Assembly: GCA_023212695.1 (NCBI GenBank)
Contig: JALCCG010000068.1
Span: forward strand, 24,758-88,757
Length of the DNA: 64,000 nt
Origin: Sporisorium sorghi
Lineage: Eukaryota; Basidiomycota; Ustilaginomycetes; Ustilaginales; Ustilaginaceae
Direction: 5' to 3'
Shown: positions 40,401 through 48,429 of the stretch, piece by piece
Layout of the letters: every line of letters begins with the position of its first letter
Numbering within the stretch: position 1 is the stretch's first letter
The notes under the pieces: generated by a model
Seen by the model: only the letters and a program-made list of their open reading frames with translations
Databases searched by the model: none
Told to the model about the DNA's origin: nothing
Program-made: the position numbers and the translations under genes

Positions 40401-40995
40401 TCAAAGCGGACGGATCGGTGGCGTTGTCTCTATCTTCGGCAGGGCTCACACCGTCGAGGACGCCGTTCTGCCAGTAGTTGACGGGCATGAGCACGAGGAT
40501 GCTCCAGCAGCTGAGACTGAAAAACAGCCAGAAGCCCATTTTGAGGAAGCTTAGCAGGATGGCAGCATCGAGCCCGACGGTCTGGAGGATGCGCATCTCT
40601 TCGGTCTTGAGCGTAGGCATGATCCAGCCAAAGTAGCCCGAGTCGTGGCCGTCGTCGAGCGGAGAAAAGCCCTTGAGCTTGGTGCGTGGGGCAAAGATGG
40701 CAGCATTGCGACGACGAACGATGACAAAGATGAAGAACGAGGCGAGGCCGATGAAGATGGAGAGCGAGAGCTGCTGTGAGAACCAAGGGCCTTGGAAAGC
40801 TCGCTGGTTGGGGAGTGGGATGGCGGGGTTGTCGTCGGAGCCATTGTTGCCGTCGCTGCCGGAGACGCCGTTCTGACAGCCGATGCCGGTGCTGACCAAG
40901 GTTGCTGCAGTGGTGGAGGTAGCGACGGCTGCTGCAGCCGCAGCTGAGCGGGTATATGCGTAGAGATCGAAGGGGAGTTGCTGTGCGTCGGTCAT
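37414..40995 (-). CDS. CSC1: CSC1/OSCA/TMEM63-type osmosensitive cation channel
   Basis: This 1193-residue protein starts at ATG 40995. N-terminal helices begin at about residue 75 (SIFIGLASFFIFVIVRRRNA, FGWIMPTLKTEEM). A cytosolic domain follows at about 270-510 with the RNP-like PHM7 motif (GNVGFVTFENAASAQIASQT). The C-terminal helix bundle spans about 520-820 (SIFMIAVLVFYIPPLVFLAS, YPQALLIFTLCILYSIVSPL, GIAYVVNKYKLLYVFYKPYE). A Ser/Gly/Ala-rich cytoplasmic tail of about 350 residues ends in KVSGVPGVSSYHD. CSC1/OSCA proteins are hyperosmolality- or stretch-gated calcium-permeable channels. Several paralogues (Rsn1, Phm7) exist in fungi, so the exact orthologue is uncertain. Confidence 0.88.
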   Translation of the reverse strand: MTDAQQLPFDLYAYTRSAAAAAAVATSTTAATLVSTGIGCQNGVSGSDGNNGSDDNPAIPLPNQRAFQGPWFSQQLSLSIFIGLASFFIFVIVRRRNAAIFAPRTKLKGFSPLDDGHDSGYFGWIMPTLKTEEMRILQTVGLDAAILLSFLKMGFWLFFSLSCWSILVLMPVNYWQNGVLDGVSPAEDRDNATDPSALRDTVTGIWTQLLFNTLKNKHDPPQEPLPQLPLPAKPAQAQLYHATHLLSTYLVTLLAMRAIWVNYQRFVRSRQLYILEILESIPARTVEIRDLPAHLRDEKALAEYFENMDMPVESTAVVRNTEGLSRLLNQRSKALQQLEKTWVRWLGNPTDAEGYDPEKIMLLAAGANHEDLASSDVTDDLVRVSVDEDRTRRESRDDPESSRLLGHIESDHVFNGADTIRTHRPRPTMRKQWWNPFSEKVDAIDELTRQFNAVDRAVRRRRKVGRFPGGNVGFVTFENAASAQIASQTVHYPTPAYCATSMAQEPRDIIWSNIDLSNNDRRVRQVLVSIFMIAVLVFYIPPLVFLASFVSPGAIKKYAPWLDRLLDTDQRLRALVQNNLPSLVVIGFNALLPLVLEYSSYLQGLKARSLVEYSLLKKYYLFLMVSVVFIFLIATTAWGVLQELAENPMRVIDKFAASLPKARFFSLSYVILQGIALQPLQLLQLPTLILRGFYRLFLTRTPREFAELNAPPTLAMGNVYPQALLIFTLCILYSIVSPLIVIFGAIYFGIAYVVNKYKLLYVFYKPYESQGQAWPISASRCIWALVLFHIFQFSLFSVRKELWMSSGLLPLIVFTFWFNGHLETTFGPLTHHVNLSSVVEVLKEREVDPGVAELAQNGPPSLARAEVAGGEGVVSTDPSAVSAVGNGGSSGGKSGSMTPSGSRSKQLLSLDPSHKIDPEFTKLALARYSHDEQDETLFVAQRDTKTDYREPPGAGYYPGVLNTGRRRYGHPAITGILPELWLPVPVQRLKEGGEDVTAPDDLEAGATGTASATTSALGAPLRGGDARVAEGGSAAARIRARALSKAEPLILSLRKRKSSLMSGPRPRHASPSSAQRHFGDETSVDRDPSPAPAPAQDAEPDFGVWSDGVSGPQGSSSSAAVGEALSGGYAVAPARSHLRAARVEGEQGEGGAEEGGDDDEAEEGVYIHRTATRRGGHRRRKVSGVPGVSSYHD

Positions 40996-41182
40996 TCTTA
41001 GCGACGATATCAAAAAGAATGGCGCTCAAGCACCGAGAAGATTCAAGGCGGAGTCATCAAAGATGAAGCCCTCTCGTGTAAGAGCGATGGTTGAGATACG
41101 GTAAGGATGGCAAAGTGAATGGTACTGTAGCAAGAGAAGAAGAAGCAACGCAAACGCACTCGTTGACACACGGTGACAGCAC

Positions 41183-41226
<44 letters not shown>

Positions 41227-41523
41227 CAGCCAACCTCCTGAAAATGCACAAACCCGTCATCATTCTTGCACGGCTTCGCTCGCAAGCAAGCAACCAGAGC
41301 CAATCTCAGCATCAAGCAATCATTCAGCAGCAGAGAACAACTTCCGAGCAAGGCGAGCACGTCCAACACTCAGTAAGACTCGAGAAAGCACCATCATCCT
41401 AGCATGTTGTGTTTCACGAGAAAGCTCAATGGATCTTCTACGCAGCTGAACCACCACAAATTCCAGCTCCGCCATTTTGTGCTCACATCATATACACCTG
41501 CTCCGGTTCCGCTGCCACGTGAG
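40996..41523. promoter_or_regulatory. CSC1-like upstream region with (CGCA)n repeat
   Basis: 528 bp between the CSC1-like ATG and the tRNA-Ser gene. The only clear feature is the CGCA/GCAC tandem at 41184-41227. No gene supported. Confidence 0.45.
41184..41227. repeat. (CGCA)n tetranucleotide repeat
   Basis: About eleven perfect tandem units, 190 bp upstream of the CSC1-like ATG. Confidence 0.95.
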
Positions 41524-41635
41524 GACGCTTTGGTGGAGTGGTTAACACGTATCCCTGCTATTACATAAGCAGTTCGAATTTTCGAATGTAAGGATATCCT
41601 CTCTGAGGGCGAGAGTTCGAATCTCTCAGGCGTCG
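41524..41635 (+). tRNA. tRNA-Ser (anticodon GCU), intron-containing, second copy
   Basis: Same fold and sequence as the minus-strand copy at 388-499. The acceptor is GACGCTT/AGGCGTC, the anticodon GCT is at 41557-41559, a 30-nt intron spans 41561-41590, the variable arm is CCTC/GAGG, and the T arm is GAGAG-TTCGAAT-CTCTC. A long T tract follows. The two genes point away from the DNA between them, that is, outward. Confidence 0.95.
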
Positions 41636-41642
41636 ATGGCGA

Positions 41643-41665
41643 ATTTTTTTTTTATTTTTTTTTTT
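41643..41665 (+). terminator. T-rich Pol III terminator of tRNA-Ser
   Basis: Ten Ts, one A and then eleven Ts begin 8 bases after the tRNA 3' end, a strong RNA polymerase III stop. Confidence 0.8.
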
Positions 41666-41767
41666 GGTCGTGACGAACCAAATTTTTTGCCTACGACGTC
41701 AAGGAGTCAGTCCTCCAGATCGAAAGCCGAACATGAGGGCTATCCCTCAACTCAACACTTTCAGGGT

Positions 41768-42256
41768 CCATCTTCAACATGAGAGCTTTCCTGCACCTCT
41801 TCGTTGGAAGAAGAAGCGCAACATCTTCACGACGGCATCCAACGACGACGACATTTCTGGGGCACCGTGCCAGCATCACATTCGCACGTCTTCCATGAGC
41901 GTCCACAAGCTTTTTGAGACCCTCACTTCTCGTTGAAGGTAGGTTGTCCAGACCATCGACGAAGAAGACGAAGGAAGGGTCTTGACAGCGGGGTGGGAAA
42001 AAAATGTCAACATGTTAGATTCTACTACCACCGGTGGAGGTTGGAGCGCTTTTTGGACGCCTTGTCCAACTGAGCCTTTTGGTTCACCGCGACCATCATC
42101 GCACCTCACCTCCCTCAGGACCTTCTCACGGCTCTCTCGACTCGCAACGTTGATCCCTCCTATGCAAGACGTGACGCCTTCTCTGCACCTACTTCTCCTC
42201 CCTCCTCCCAGTCCGTCGTGCGCTAGGACCCTTTGCGCAGCACGAGCGCTCCAACG
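41768..42256. promoter_or_regulatory. TFB5 upstream region
   Basis: 489 bp with no supported gene. The 200 bases before the TFB5 ATG are C/T-rich, as expected for its promoter and leader. Confidence 0.4.
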
Positions 42257-42595
42257 ATGAAGGCGTACAAAGGCATGCTCCTGACCTGGTAAGCCCTTGC
42301 CCTCTTTCTCAACTTCATCCGTACATCGACTCACACCCCCTCTTCCCGCTCCATACAGCGACGCAGCAGTGAAACAGCTCATACTGTCGCTCGACGAACG
42401 CAACCGCTTCATCATCATGGACCTCGACGACACGCACCTCCTCATCTCGCCCGACCGCATCGACTGGCTCCGCGCAGAACTCGAAGTCGAAGTGAGTTTA
42501 CGCTGTTACAATAGCGATCGCGTGATACGTGTACTGATGTCCAAAGTTTTTGCGACCGACAGCTCGAGAAGAATACGTACACGCTCGAGGCCTAA
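42257..42595 (+). CDS. TFB5: TFB5/TTDA, smallest TFIIH core subunit (three exons)
   Basis: Exons 42257-42288, 42359-42491 and 42563-42595 join in phase to 65 residues. The introns are 70 and 71 nt, with donors GTAAGC and GTGAGT and acceptors ACAG and ACAG. The product begins MKAYKGMLLTCDAAVKQLIL, continues through FIIMDLDDTHLLISPDR, and ends LEKNTYTLEA. This matches the GVLIECDPAMKQ and FIIQDIDDTHVF blocks of human TTDA/GTF2H5 and yeast Tfb5, which are 70 or so residues. The subunit stabilises TFIIH through Tfb2/p52 and is needed for nucleotide excision repair. The gene is invisible as one reading frame because the exons are so short. It is convergent with DHH1. Confidence 0.93.
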
Positions 42596-43159
42596 TCCAT
42601 CCGCAACCCTGAAAATGCATCGCATCTTCTACGACTATACCCAGCTCCACCGACGACACATGATGCTCTCTCGTCAATACCAAACGCATTCTCACACCTC
42701 AGCGCCACGCACCCGCGTCGCAAACAGCAGCTTAGGGGTGTGGGGGGATGATGAATTTGAGGGGGGAACGTGATGAGTGTAGGAACGGCGGATGGACGGA
42801 TGAAGGGATGAACAGGGAAAAGGTGGATGACTAGGTGATGAGGCGGAGGAATTGTGAACGAGGGGTGTGATGTTGGAGGGGAAGGTACACGAAGGGATGG
42901 ATAAAATGAGGATGAGATGGTTGCCGAGCGGTGCAATCACCAACGAACTGCAGTGAAAGCATCGTGCTCGGAAGAAGGGAGATGAGGGTGATGGCAAGAC
43001 AAACGAGTGTGCGCGAATCGCATCGCTCGTCTATTCGCAGCCACGGATGAGGTGGAAAAGAGACTTGCTCGAGTGCAAGAGTATTGAAAACGCGGCGCAG
43101 ATGAGCCCAACGCTGCCGCGCTTTCACAACGACAGGTCAAACCAATCGTCTGCTTAACC
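42596..43159. other. Convergent 3' intergenic, TFB5 and DHH1
   Basis: 564 bp, purine-rich on the plus strand at 42720-42960 (GGATGA-type patches). No gene supported. Confidence 0.5.
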
Positions 43160-44605
43160 CTACTGCGCAGGCACACCCCCCTGACCCTGCGGCCCACCCC
43201 GTCCTCCTCCACCACGATGTCGGTGCGGCACGGTATTGCTAAAGTTCTGATTCTGCGGAATGGCAGCCGCATGCATGGCCTGCTGCCCCGGCGGAATGAC
43301 CGGCCTGCCCTCCTGCCTGTTGCCGTTCTGGCCCTTGCCCTCGCCCTCCTGAATCAACGAGGGCGCCACGTAGAGCCTCTTGTCGATGTTGCTCGGGATG
43401 GGCTGGATCTCGGTGCCGAGTTCCTGCTCGATCCGGTACAGGTTGAACCTGTCCTCGTACGTGATCAAGTTGATCGCCAAACCAAGGTGACCGAATCGAC
43501 CCGAACGACCGATTCGGTGCAGATAGGTCTCGGCGTTCTTGGGGAAGTCAAAGTTGATGACGACGTTGACCGCCTGGATATCGATACCTCGCGTCAGCAG
43601 ATCCGAGCAGACCAGGTTGCGGCAGGCACCATTGCGGAAGTCGTGGAAGACGCGGTTTCGATGCGCCTGGAGCATTTTGGCGTGAGAGTAGAAACAGGAG
43701 TAGCCTAGCTCGGTGATTTTCTTGGCGAGCAGCTCGACACGGTTGGTGGAGTTGCAAAAGATGATGGACTGGTTGATCTGAAGCTTGGAGAAGAGCGTGT
43801 TGAGGCAGTGCACTTTTTGACGCTCCTCGACGAAAGCGTAGTACTGGGTGACACCGCGCAGAGTAAGCTCATCCATGAGGTTGATCTCGTACGGCTTGAC
43901 CATGTTGCGATCCTTGAAATCCTTGACGATGAGCGGGAAGGTGGCCGAGAAGAGCATGACTTGCCTCTCTTTAGGCAAGAAGCTGAGAAGCTGCTCCATG
44001 ACGGGGGTAAACTCGGGCGACAAGAGCTTGTCCGCCTCGTCCATGACGAACGTGGTGCACTGGCTGAGATCGGCGACGCCTTTGCCGGCCAAGTCGAGGA
44101 TACGTCCCGGAGTACCGACGAGCATGTGGACGGTCTGTCCAAGACGAAGGATATCGTCACGAAGCGTCGTACCACCGGTGGTGACCATGACTTCGACGCC
44201 GAGGTGCTTGCCGAGCGTCTTTGCGACCTGACTTGTTTGGAGTGCCAATTCACGGGTGGGGACGAGGAGGACGGCCTGGATCTTGTTCTTCTTGGTGTTG
44301 AGCTTTTCGAGCGAAGGGATGACGTAGGCGGCGGTCTTGCCTGTGCCGTTCTTGGCACGTGCGAGGATGTCGCGACCGGTGAGTGCGATGGGGATGGCCT
44401 CTTCCTGGATGGGAGAAGGGCGCTCGAAGCCGGCTTCAAAGATGCCCATGAGGAGTTCGCGTTTGAGAAAGTAATCTTCGAACTCGTTACCCTTGGTATT
44501 GAGCACATCTTCGGTTTGGGGACGTTCATCCTTGGAGAGCTTGGAGGTGATTTGCTGCTTCCAAGCGGCTTCGGATTGACCTGGTGCTGGGCCTGATGCT
44601 GACAT
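43160..44605 (-). CDS. DHH1: DHH1/DDX6 DEAD-box RNA helicase
   Basis: This 481-residue protein starts at ATG 44605. All DEAD-box motifs are present: Q motif ([20 protein letters not shown]), motif I (AKNGTGKTA near 83), [16 protein letters not shown] ([11 protein letters not shown] near 188), SAT, and motif VI ([10 protein letters not shown] near 362). [20 protein letters not shown] and [17 protein letters not shown] are DHH1/DDX6 signatures. The C terminus is Gln/Gly-rich. DHH1 represses translation and activates decapping in P-bodies with Pat1, Edc3 and Ccr4-Not, the last also used by Vts1. The start was chosen because upstream in-frame residues are not conserved. Confidence 0.96.
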   Translation of the reverse strand: MSASGPAPGQSEAAWKQQITSKLSKDERPQTEDVLNTKGNEFEDYFLKRELLMGIFEAGFERPSPIQEEAIPIALTGRDILARAKNGTGKTAAYVIPSLEKLNTKKNKIQAVLLVPTRELALQTSQVAKTLGKHLGVEVMVTTGGTTLRDDILRLGQTVHMLVGTPGRILDLAGKGVADLSQCTTFVMDEADKLLSPEFTPVMEQLLSFLPKERQVMLFSATFPLIVKDFKDRNMVKPYEINLMDELTLRGVTQYYAFVEERQKVHCLNTLFSKLQINQSIIFCNSTNRVELLAKKITELGYSCFYSHAKMLQAHRNRVFHDFRNGACRNLVCSDLLTRGIDIQAVNVVINFDFPKNAETYLHRIGRSGRFGHLGLAINLITYEDRFNLYRIEQELGTEIQPIPSNIDKRLYVAPSLIQEGEGKGQNGNRQEGRPVIPPGQQAMHAAAIPQNQNFSNTVPHRHRGGGGRGGPQGQGGVPAQ

Positions 44606-45502
44606 AGTTGTGTGTGTGTGTGTTGAGTATAGTGTGGGGTGAAGGTTTCGGAAGTGTGCGCGGATGCGGTTGAAGTTGAGGACCGCTTTCAGTTGCAGCG
44701 AGACTAGGGGTTGATACACAGCTGACTATGAAGCTTGTGTTGGTTGCGGATGCGAGAATGGCCTAACGTGCACAGATATTTGTAGGCAGTGTAGGCGAGT
44801 CGAATCTGGGGATGCTCGAAGAAAGCGGGGTTGAGAGGTCGAGCCTTGCAAGATGATAGAGGCAGTTGGAAGCACTTTATCGTAAAAAGACAGCCTGATA
44901 GAAAGCGGGCAGGCTAGTGTGTGCTAAAGCAGAGCAGTCGAACAAATGCAAGAATGACGACTGTTGGCAATGGTTGATTGGTTGGTGGTATGTGAGGGTT
45001 GTTAGAAGGATGCAGCTCTGTATGTTGACTTGCTGATTAGATGAGATTGCTGTATAGGCAAGTGGTTACGATGATTGCAAGAGCTGCGTATGAAGAAAGG
45101 TGGTGGTGGTGGTTGGAGATGAGCAGCGACGACGACAAAATGGCGATGAGCGTATCGACACCTTTTTTTTTTTTTTTTTTTTCCCCTTTCGCTTTTGTGC
45201 TGTTGGGCTGCTTTGAGTTGCTTTGCTTCTTTGGTTCTTTGGCCCGCGCGCCCTTCTCTCAGGAACCAGAAATTGAGTTGAAATTGAGTTGAAATTGAGT
45301 TGAATTTCAAGACTGCGCTGAGCTGGCGCCTTTTTTTTTTTTTTTTTTTTGGTTCTCTTGAGCGATCCGAGTTGCGATGAATTTTTGGACAATTTCACTT
45401 GTCACGGCCGAGATTTTTTCTTGCGCGAACGCATTCTTCTCAGACGGCAATCGAGACTCGACTTCTCTCCTCCTCACCATCACTGGCTAGAATACCTTCA
45501 CC
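44606..45502. promoter_or_regulatory. Divergent promoter region, DHH1 and PAM17
   Basis: 897 bp with two T runs of 20 (45163-45182 and 45331-45350) and three perfect 11-bp tandem units AATTGAGTTGA at 45271-45303. A GT microsatellite lies just upstream of the DHH1 ATG (about 44610-44622). No gene supported. Confidence 0.45.
45271..45303. repeat. Three perfect 11-bp tandem units
   Basis: AATTGAGTTGA is repeated three times exactly, between two poly(T) tracts upstream of PAM17. Confidence 0.9.
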
Positions 45503-46271
45503 ATGTCGACTGCTGCCACCGCTGCTGCTACAAGACACGCAGCCCTCTCTGTAGGCGCATCGTCGTCTCGCATCGCTCTTGCTCAACCAGCACTGGCACG
45601 CTCCACCGTCCGCGCCTTCTCCACCTCTCCTCTCGCCAGCAACAGCCCATTCAAAGCAACAGCACCGGCCACCTTCTCCGCTACCACTTCCACTTCATCT
45701 TCCGCATCCAGCTCCCGCGATGTCGACCAACTCAGCTGGGACAAGTACCTCCAGCTGCGCAGATCGCGTCGTCTAGCCGGCATGGTCACCACCATCCCCA
45801 CCACCTTGCTCGCAGGTGCCGCCGCCGGCTCGTACTTTCTCACGCTCGAGATCGATCCCAGCAACACCATTGCCGGTCTCGACCCCATCTACATCAACGC
45901 TGGTCTCACGCTTGCATGCACGGGTCTCGGCTGGCTCACGGGTCCCACCATAGGCACGTCGATCTGGGGCCTGCTCCATCGCAAGAACGCTCAGCAGATC
46001 GCGCAGAAGGATCACGACTTTTATGAACATATCAAGCGCAACCGTGTGGATCCGACGCGTCAGTCGGTGCAGAACCCTGTCCCGGACTATTATGGCGAGA
46101 AGATCGGCAGCATCAAGCAGTACAGGCAGTGGCTCAGAGATCAGGTGAGTTTGTAGTACCAACGATTCGTAGTTCGTCGATGTTGTACTGACTCTGAGCG
46201 GTTGACTCTTTCAATTCGTGCAGGCCGCCTTCCGACGCAAAGCAGCACACGGCCTCGAACAAGATGCATGA
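45503..46271 (+). CDS. PAM17: PAM17, mitochondrial presequence-translocase motor subunit (two exons)
   Basis: Exon 1 is 45503-46144 and exon 2 is 46224-46271. The 79-nt intron (donor GTGAGT, acceptor GTGCAG) is phase 0, giving 229 residues. The N terminus is a Ser/Ala/Arg-rich mitochondrial presequence (STVRAFSTSPLASNSPF). The mature part has the PAM17 core: SWDKYLQLRRSRRLAGMVTT, a first helix (AGAAAGSYFLTL), IDPSNTIAGLDPIYI, a second helix (TLACTGLGWLTGPTIGTSIW), and a matrix tail with DFYEHIKRNRVDPTRQSVQN and DYYGEKIGSIKQYRQWLRDQ. Exon 2 completes it with AAFRRKAAHGLEQDA. Without splicing the frame would end after three codons. The protein helps organise the TIM23 import motor. It is convergent with the Mtf1-like gene. 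Confidence 0.93.
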
Positions 46272-46366
46272 ATGTAGCTCCAACACCAAAGCAAGGCGTC
46301 ATCTTCATGCTCAATCCACTATTCTTGAGTTGTGACATTCCTATTGCGGTTTGCGACTCGACCGAT

Positions 46367-48139
46367 CTAATTGCGACCCTTGTTATCCGGCTTGATCCTG
46401 CCCTCTTCGAACAAGTGTACCGGTCGGAACGGCCACTTTTCAAACATCCTAGCCAAGCACGCCCACTGCACGTTGGTCAGTTCGCCCACGATCTCGTGCG
46501 GCAGAATGACCTCCTCTTCCCTGATCAGGCCCTTTTCGACCTGCTGCGGGCTGGTCATCTTGAGCACGTTCTGTCCACCGGGCGCTACATGCGTGAGAGC
46601 TTCGCCGATGGGCTTGGTGCGCAAAATGAACAGGTTGCGCGTGATGAACTCGAACGCCTCGATCTCGTTGCCCTTGATCAGCGGCGTCTTCTTGGGCGTC
46701 ACTGTCATCATGACCATGCCCGTCCGCGTCAGACCCGTCGACGGGTTGCTGTTCGGGATCAGCGATGTTCCCGAGACCGTAACGCGCGGGCCGACGCTCA
46801 TCGTTGGCGGGAAGAAATGATGCGTGTGCGGCACCAACTCATGCGCATACTTGTGCACCTCGATGTCCGCCAGGCACTGCACTGTGGTGCCCAGCTTGCC
46901 GCGCGAGATCTTGTCGCCCGCCTCGGCCAGACACCGCCGCGCCAGCGACTCGCCACACACAAACCCAAGCTGCACGCGTCCATGCCGGAACAGCCAGATG
47001 CGGCTCGCAATCGCCGTAATGATCTGCGCGAATAGCTGCTCCCCGTACACCGTGTTGGGCAGCTGCGCGAAAAAGATCAGCGGCGACAGCGCCTGCCAGC
47101 TCGCATCGGTGTGGTCGGGAGGCACGAAGCTGTTGGTCGTAAAATCCACCATCTGCCCATCGGAGGTGGTGACGCGGTTGTTGAGGTGAGCTAGCTTGCC
47201 GGAGGAGACGAGCTCGCTGTACGTCTCCCACAGGTAGGCGGATGACTTGAGGATGTCGAGGCGGGCGCCTGCGCCTGGCTGCTTTTGCTCGAGCAGAGCT
47301 TTGAGCTGTTCCAGCTTTTTGACGTAGCGCGGCGTGTCTTCGAGCGCAACCACTTTCTCCACCTGGTCCATCGCCAGGAACTCGGTGGCAAATGTACCGG
47401 GACCTGGATAGCCCTCGACGATGGTCACCTTTTCGCCGTTGCGCTCTGGATCCGTGATGCCGAGGTGCGGGATGATGTCGCGAATGGTGGAGCGGTTGCT
47501 GACAAAGTATCGATAGCTGGTCTGGTACTGCTTCGATGTGGGGAACGCATCCTTCCACTCATCTCGTGGCGGCAGATGCTCGTACACCATGTCCGAGAGC
47601 AGCTTCTCCATCACTTGCGCACTGAGCGGTTCGTCGGCTTGAGCTTGGGCCAAGGCAAGAGCGGCGAGTCGACTCTGCTTCCTCCCTTCCTTTTCCGGAT
47701 CGTCCGGCTTGACTTTGGGCCGTCCGCGCCGTCCTGGAGGCTTTTCTTCCCTTTCTTCCTCTTCTGGTGTGATATGTTCTGCAGTGGCGGCAGCAGTACC
47801 GAGAGCTGTCCTCGTCCTCCTCCGACTGCGAATGGGTACGCCAAAGGCCGTCTTGGCTAGTTGTGCTGCCTCGATCTCTTCCCTTGTTCGTCGTTTGCGT
47901 CTCGCCTTTTTGACTTTGACCTCGTTGCTTTCCTCTGTAGAAGCATTTGCATCCGATGCAGACCTTGAAGATGAGGGTGCCAATAGGGCAGTTGTGCTCG
48001 TGCGAAAGGTCCTCGATGATGATCCGACGTGGTGGTACAACGTGACTGCACGTCTTGAACTGCCTGGTACGACGGCATTTAGCAATCCCAGAGCGATCTG
48101 AGCGACCGAAGCACCGATCGGCCTCGCTATTGACGCCAT
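46367..48139 (-). CDS. MTF1: Mitochondrial transcription factor B / Mtf1-like (rRNA dimethylase fold)
   Basis: This 590-residue protein starts at ATG 48139. Residues 1-60 look like a mitochondrial presequence. A long Lys/Arg/Glu-rich stretch (about 65-165) contains an AT-hook-like PGRRGRPKVKP near 132-142. The Rossmann methyltransferase fold follows, with motif I VEGYPGPGTFATEF at about 240-253, VVALEDTPRYVKKLEQLKAL, and a region equivalent to the KsgA/TFB helical domain. The family contains yeast Mtf1, the mitochondrial RNA polymerase specificity factor, and 12S rRNA adenine dimethylases. The catalytic NLPY-type motif IV of active dimethylases is not obvious; FFAQLPNTVYG is the nearest. A transcription factor role is therefore more likely than methylation. 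Confidence 0.8.
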   Translation of the reverse strand: MASIARPIGASVAQIALGLLNAVVPGSSRRAVTLYHHVGSSSRTFRTSTTALLAPSSSRSASDANASTEESNEVKVKKARRKRRTREEIEAAQLAKTAFGVPIRSRRRTRTALGTAAATAEHITPEEEEREEKPPGRRGRPKVKPDDPEKEGRKQSRLAALALAQAQADEPLSAQVMEKLLSDMVYEHLPPRDEWKDAFPTSKQYQTSYRYFVSNRSTIRDIIPHLGITDPERNGEKVTIVEGYPGPGTFATEFLAMDQVEKVVALEDTPRYVKKLEQLKALLEQKQPGAGARLDILKSSAYLWETYSELVSSGKLAHLNNRVTTSDGQMVDFTTNSFVPPDHTDASWQALSPLIFFAQLPNTVYGEQLFAQIITAIASRIWLFRHGRVQLGFVCGESLARRCLAEAGDKISRGKLGTTVQCLADIEVHKYAHELVPHTHHFFPPTMSVGPRVTVSGTSLIPNSNPSTGLTRTGMVMMTVTPKKTPLIKGNEIEAFEFITRNLFILRTKPIGEALTHVAPGGQNVLKMTSPQQVEKGLIREEEVILPHEIVGELTNVQWACLARMFEKWPFRPVHLFEEGRIKPDNKGRN

Positions 48140-48429
48140 GCTTGAGTAGATCCGCTACGACGATGCCAGCTGATGGTGTGGAAAGGATGATGTCGTCGAG
48201 AAGAAGAACAAGTGTCCCACGGGGGTTTTTTTTTTTTTGTTTTTTTTTTTTTTTTCTTCTCCAATTTCTCCACTTTTTAAAGGTCAAAAAAATCAAAACC
48301 AAAATAAAAGAAATCTCGGAAGACGGAGAAAAGCCCTTGCTGCTTGAAAGGGGTCAACTGAGCCTTGACCCTTCCTTCTCCTCGTTGTCCCTCTCACCTC
48401 CATCTCGAACCCAAGGCAAGACTGCCGCC
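48140..48429. promoter_or_regulatory. Bidirectional promoter, MTF1-like gene and CWC23
   Basis: 290 bp between divergent ATGs, with an interrupted T run of about 33 at 48223-48255. It must hold both promoters. Confidence 0.5.

Larger units (their letters stand above)
41524..41767 (+). repeat. Inverted repeat arm B (tRNA-Ser plus about 130 bp of 3' flank)
   Basis: Partner of 262-499. Homology starts at the first base of the tRNA and runs through the 3' flank to about 41767, then stops abruptly. It carries the extra GACT and TTGAG slippage copies relative to arm A. Confidence 0.85.

Noticed and set aside
42297..42773. Single 158-residue frame covering TFB5 exon 2
   Set aside because: It reads through both introns and beyond. 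Splicing gives the exact TFB5 length and sequence.
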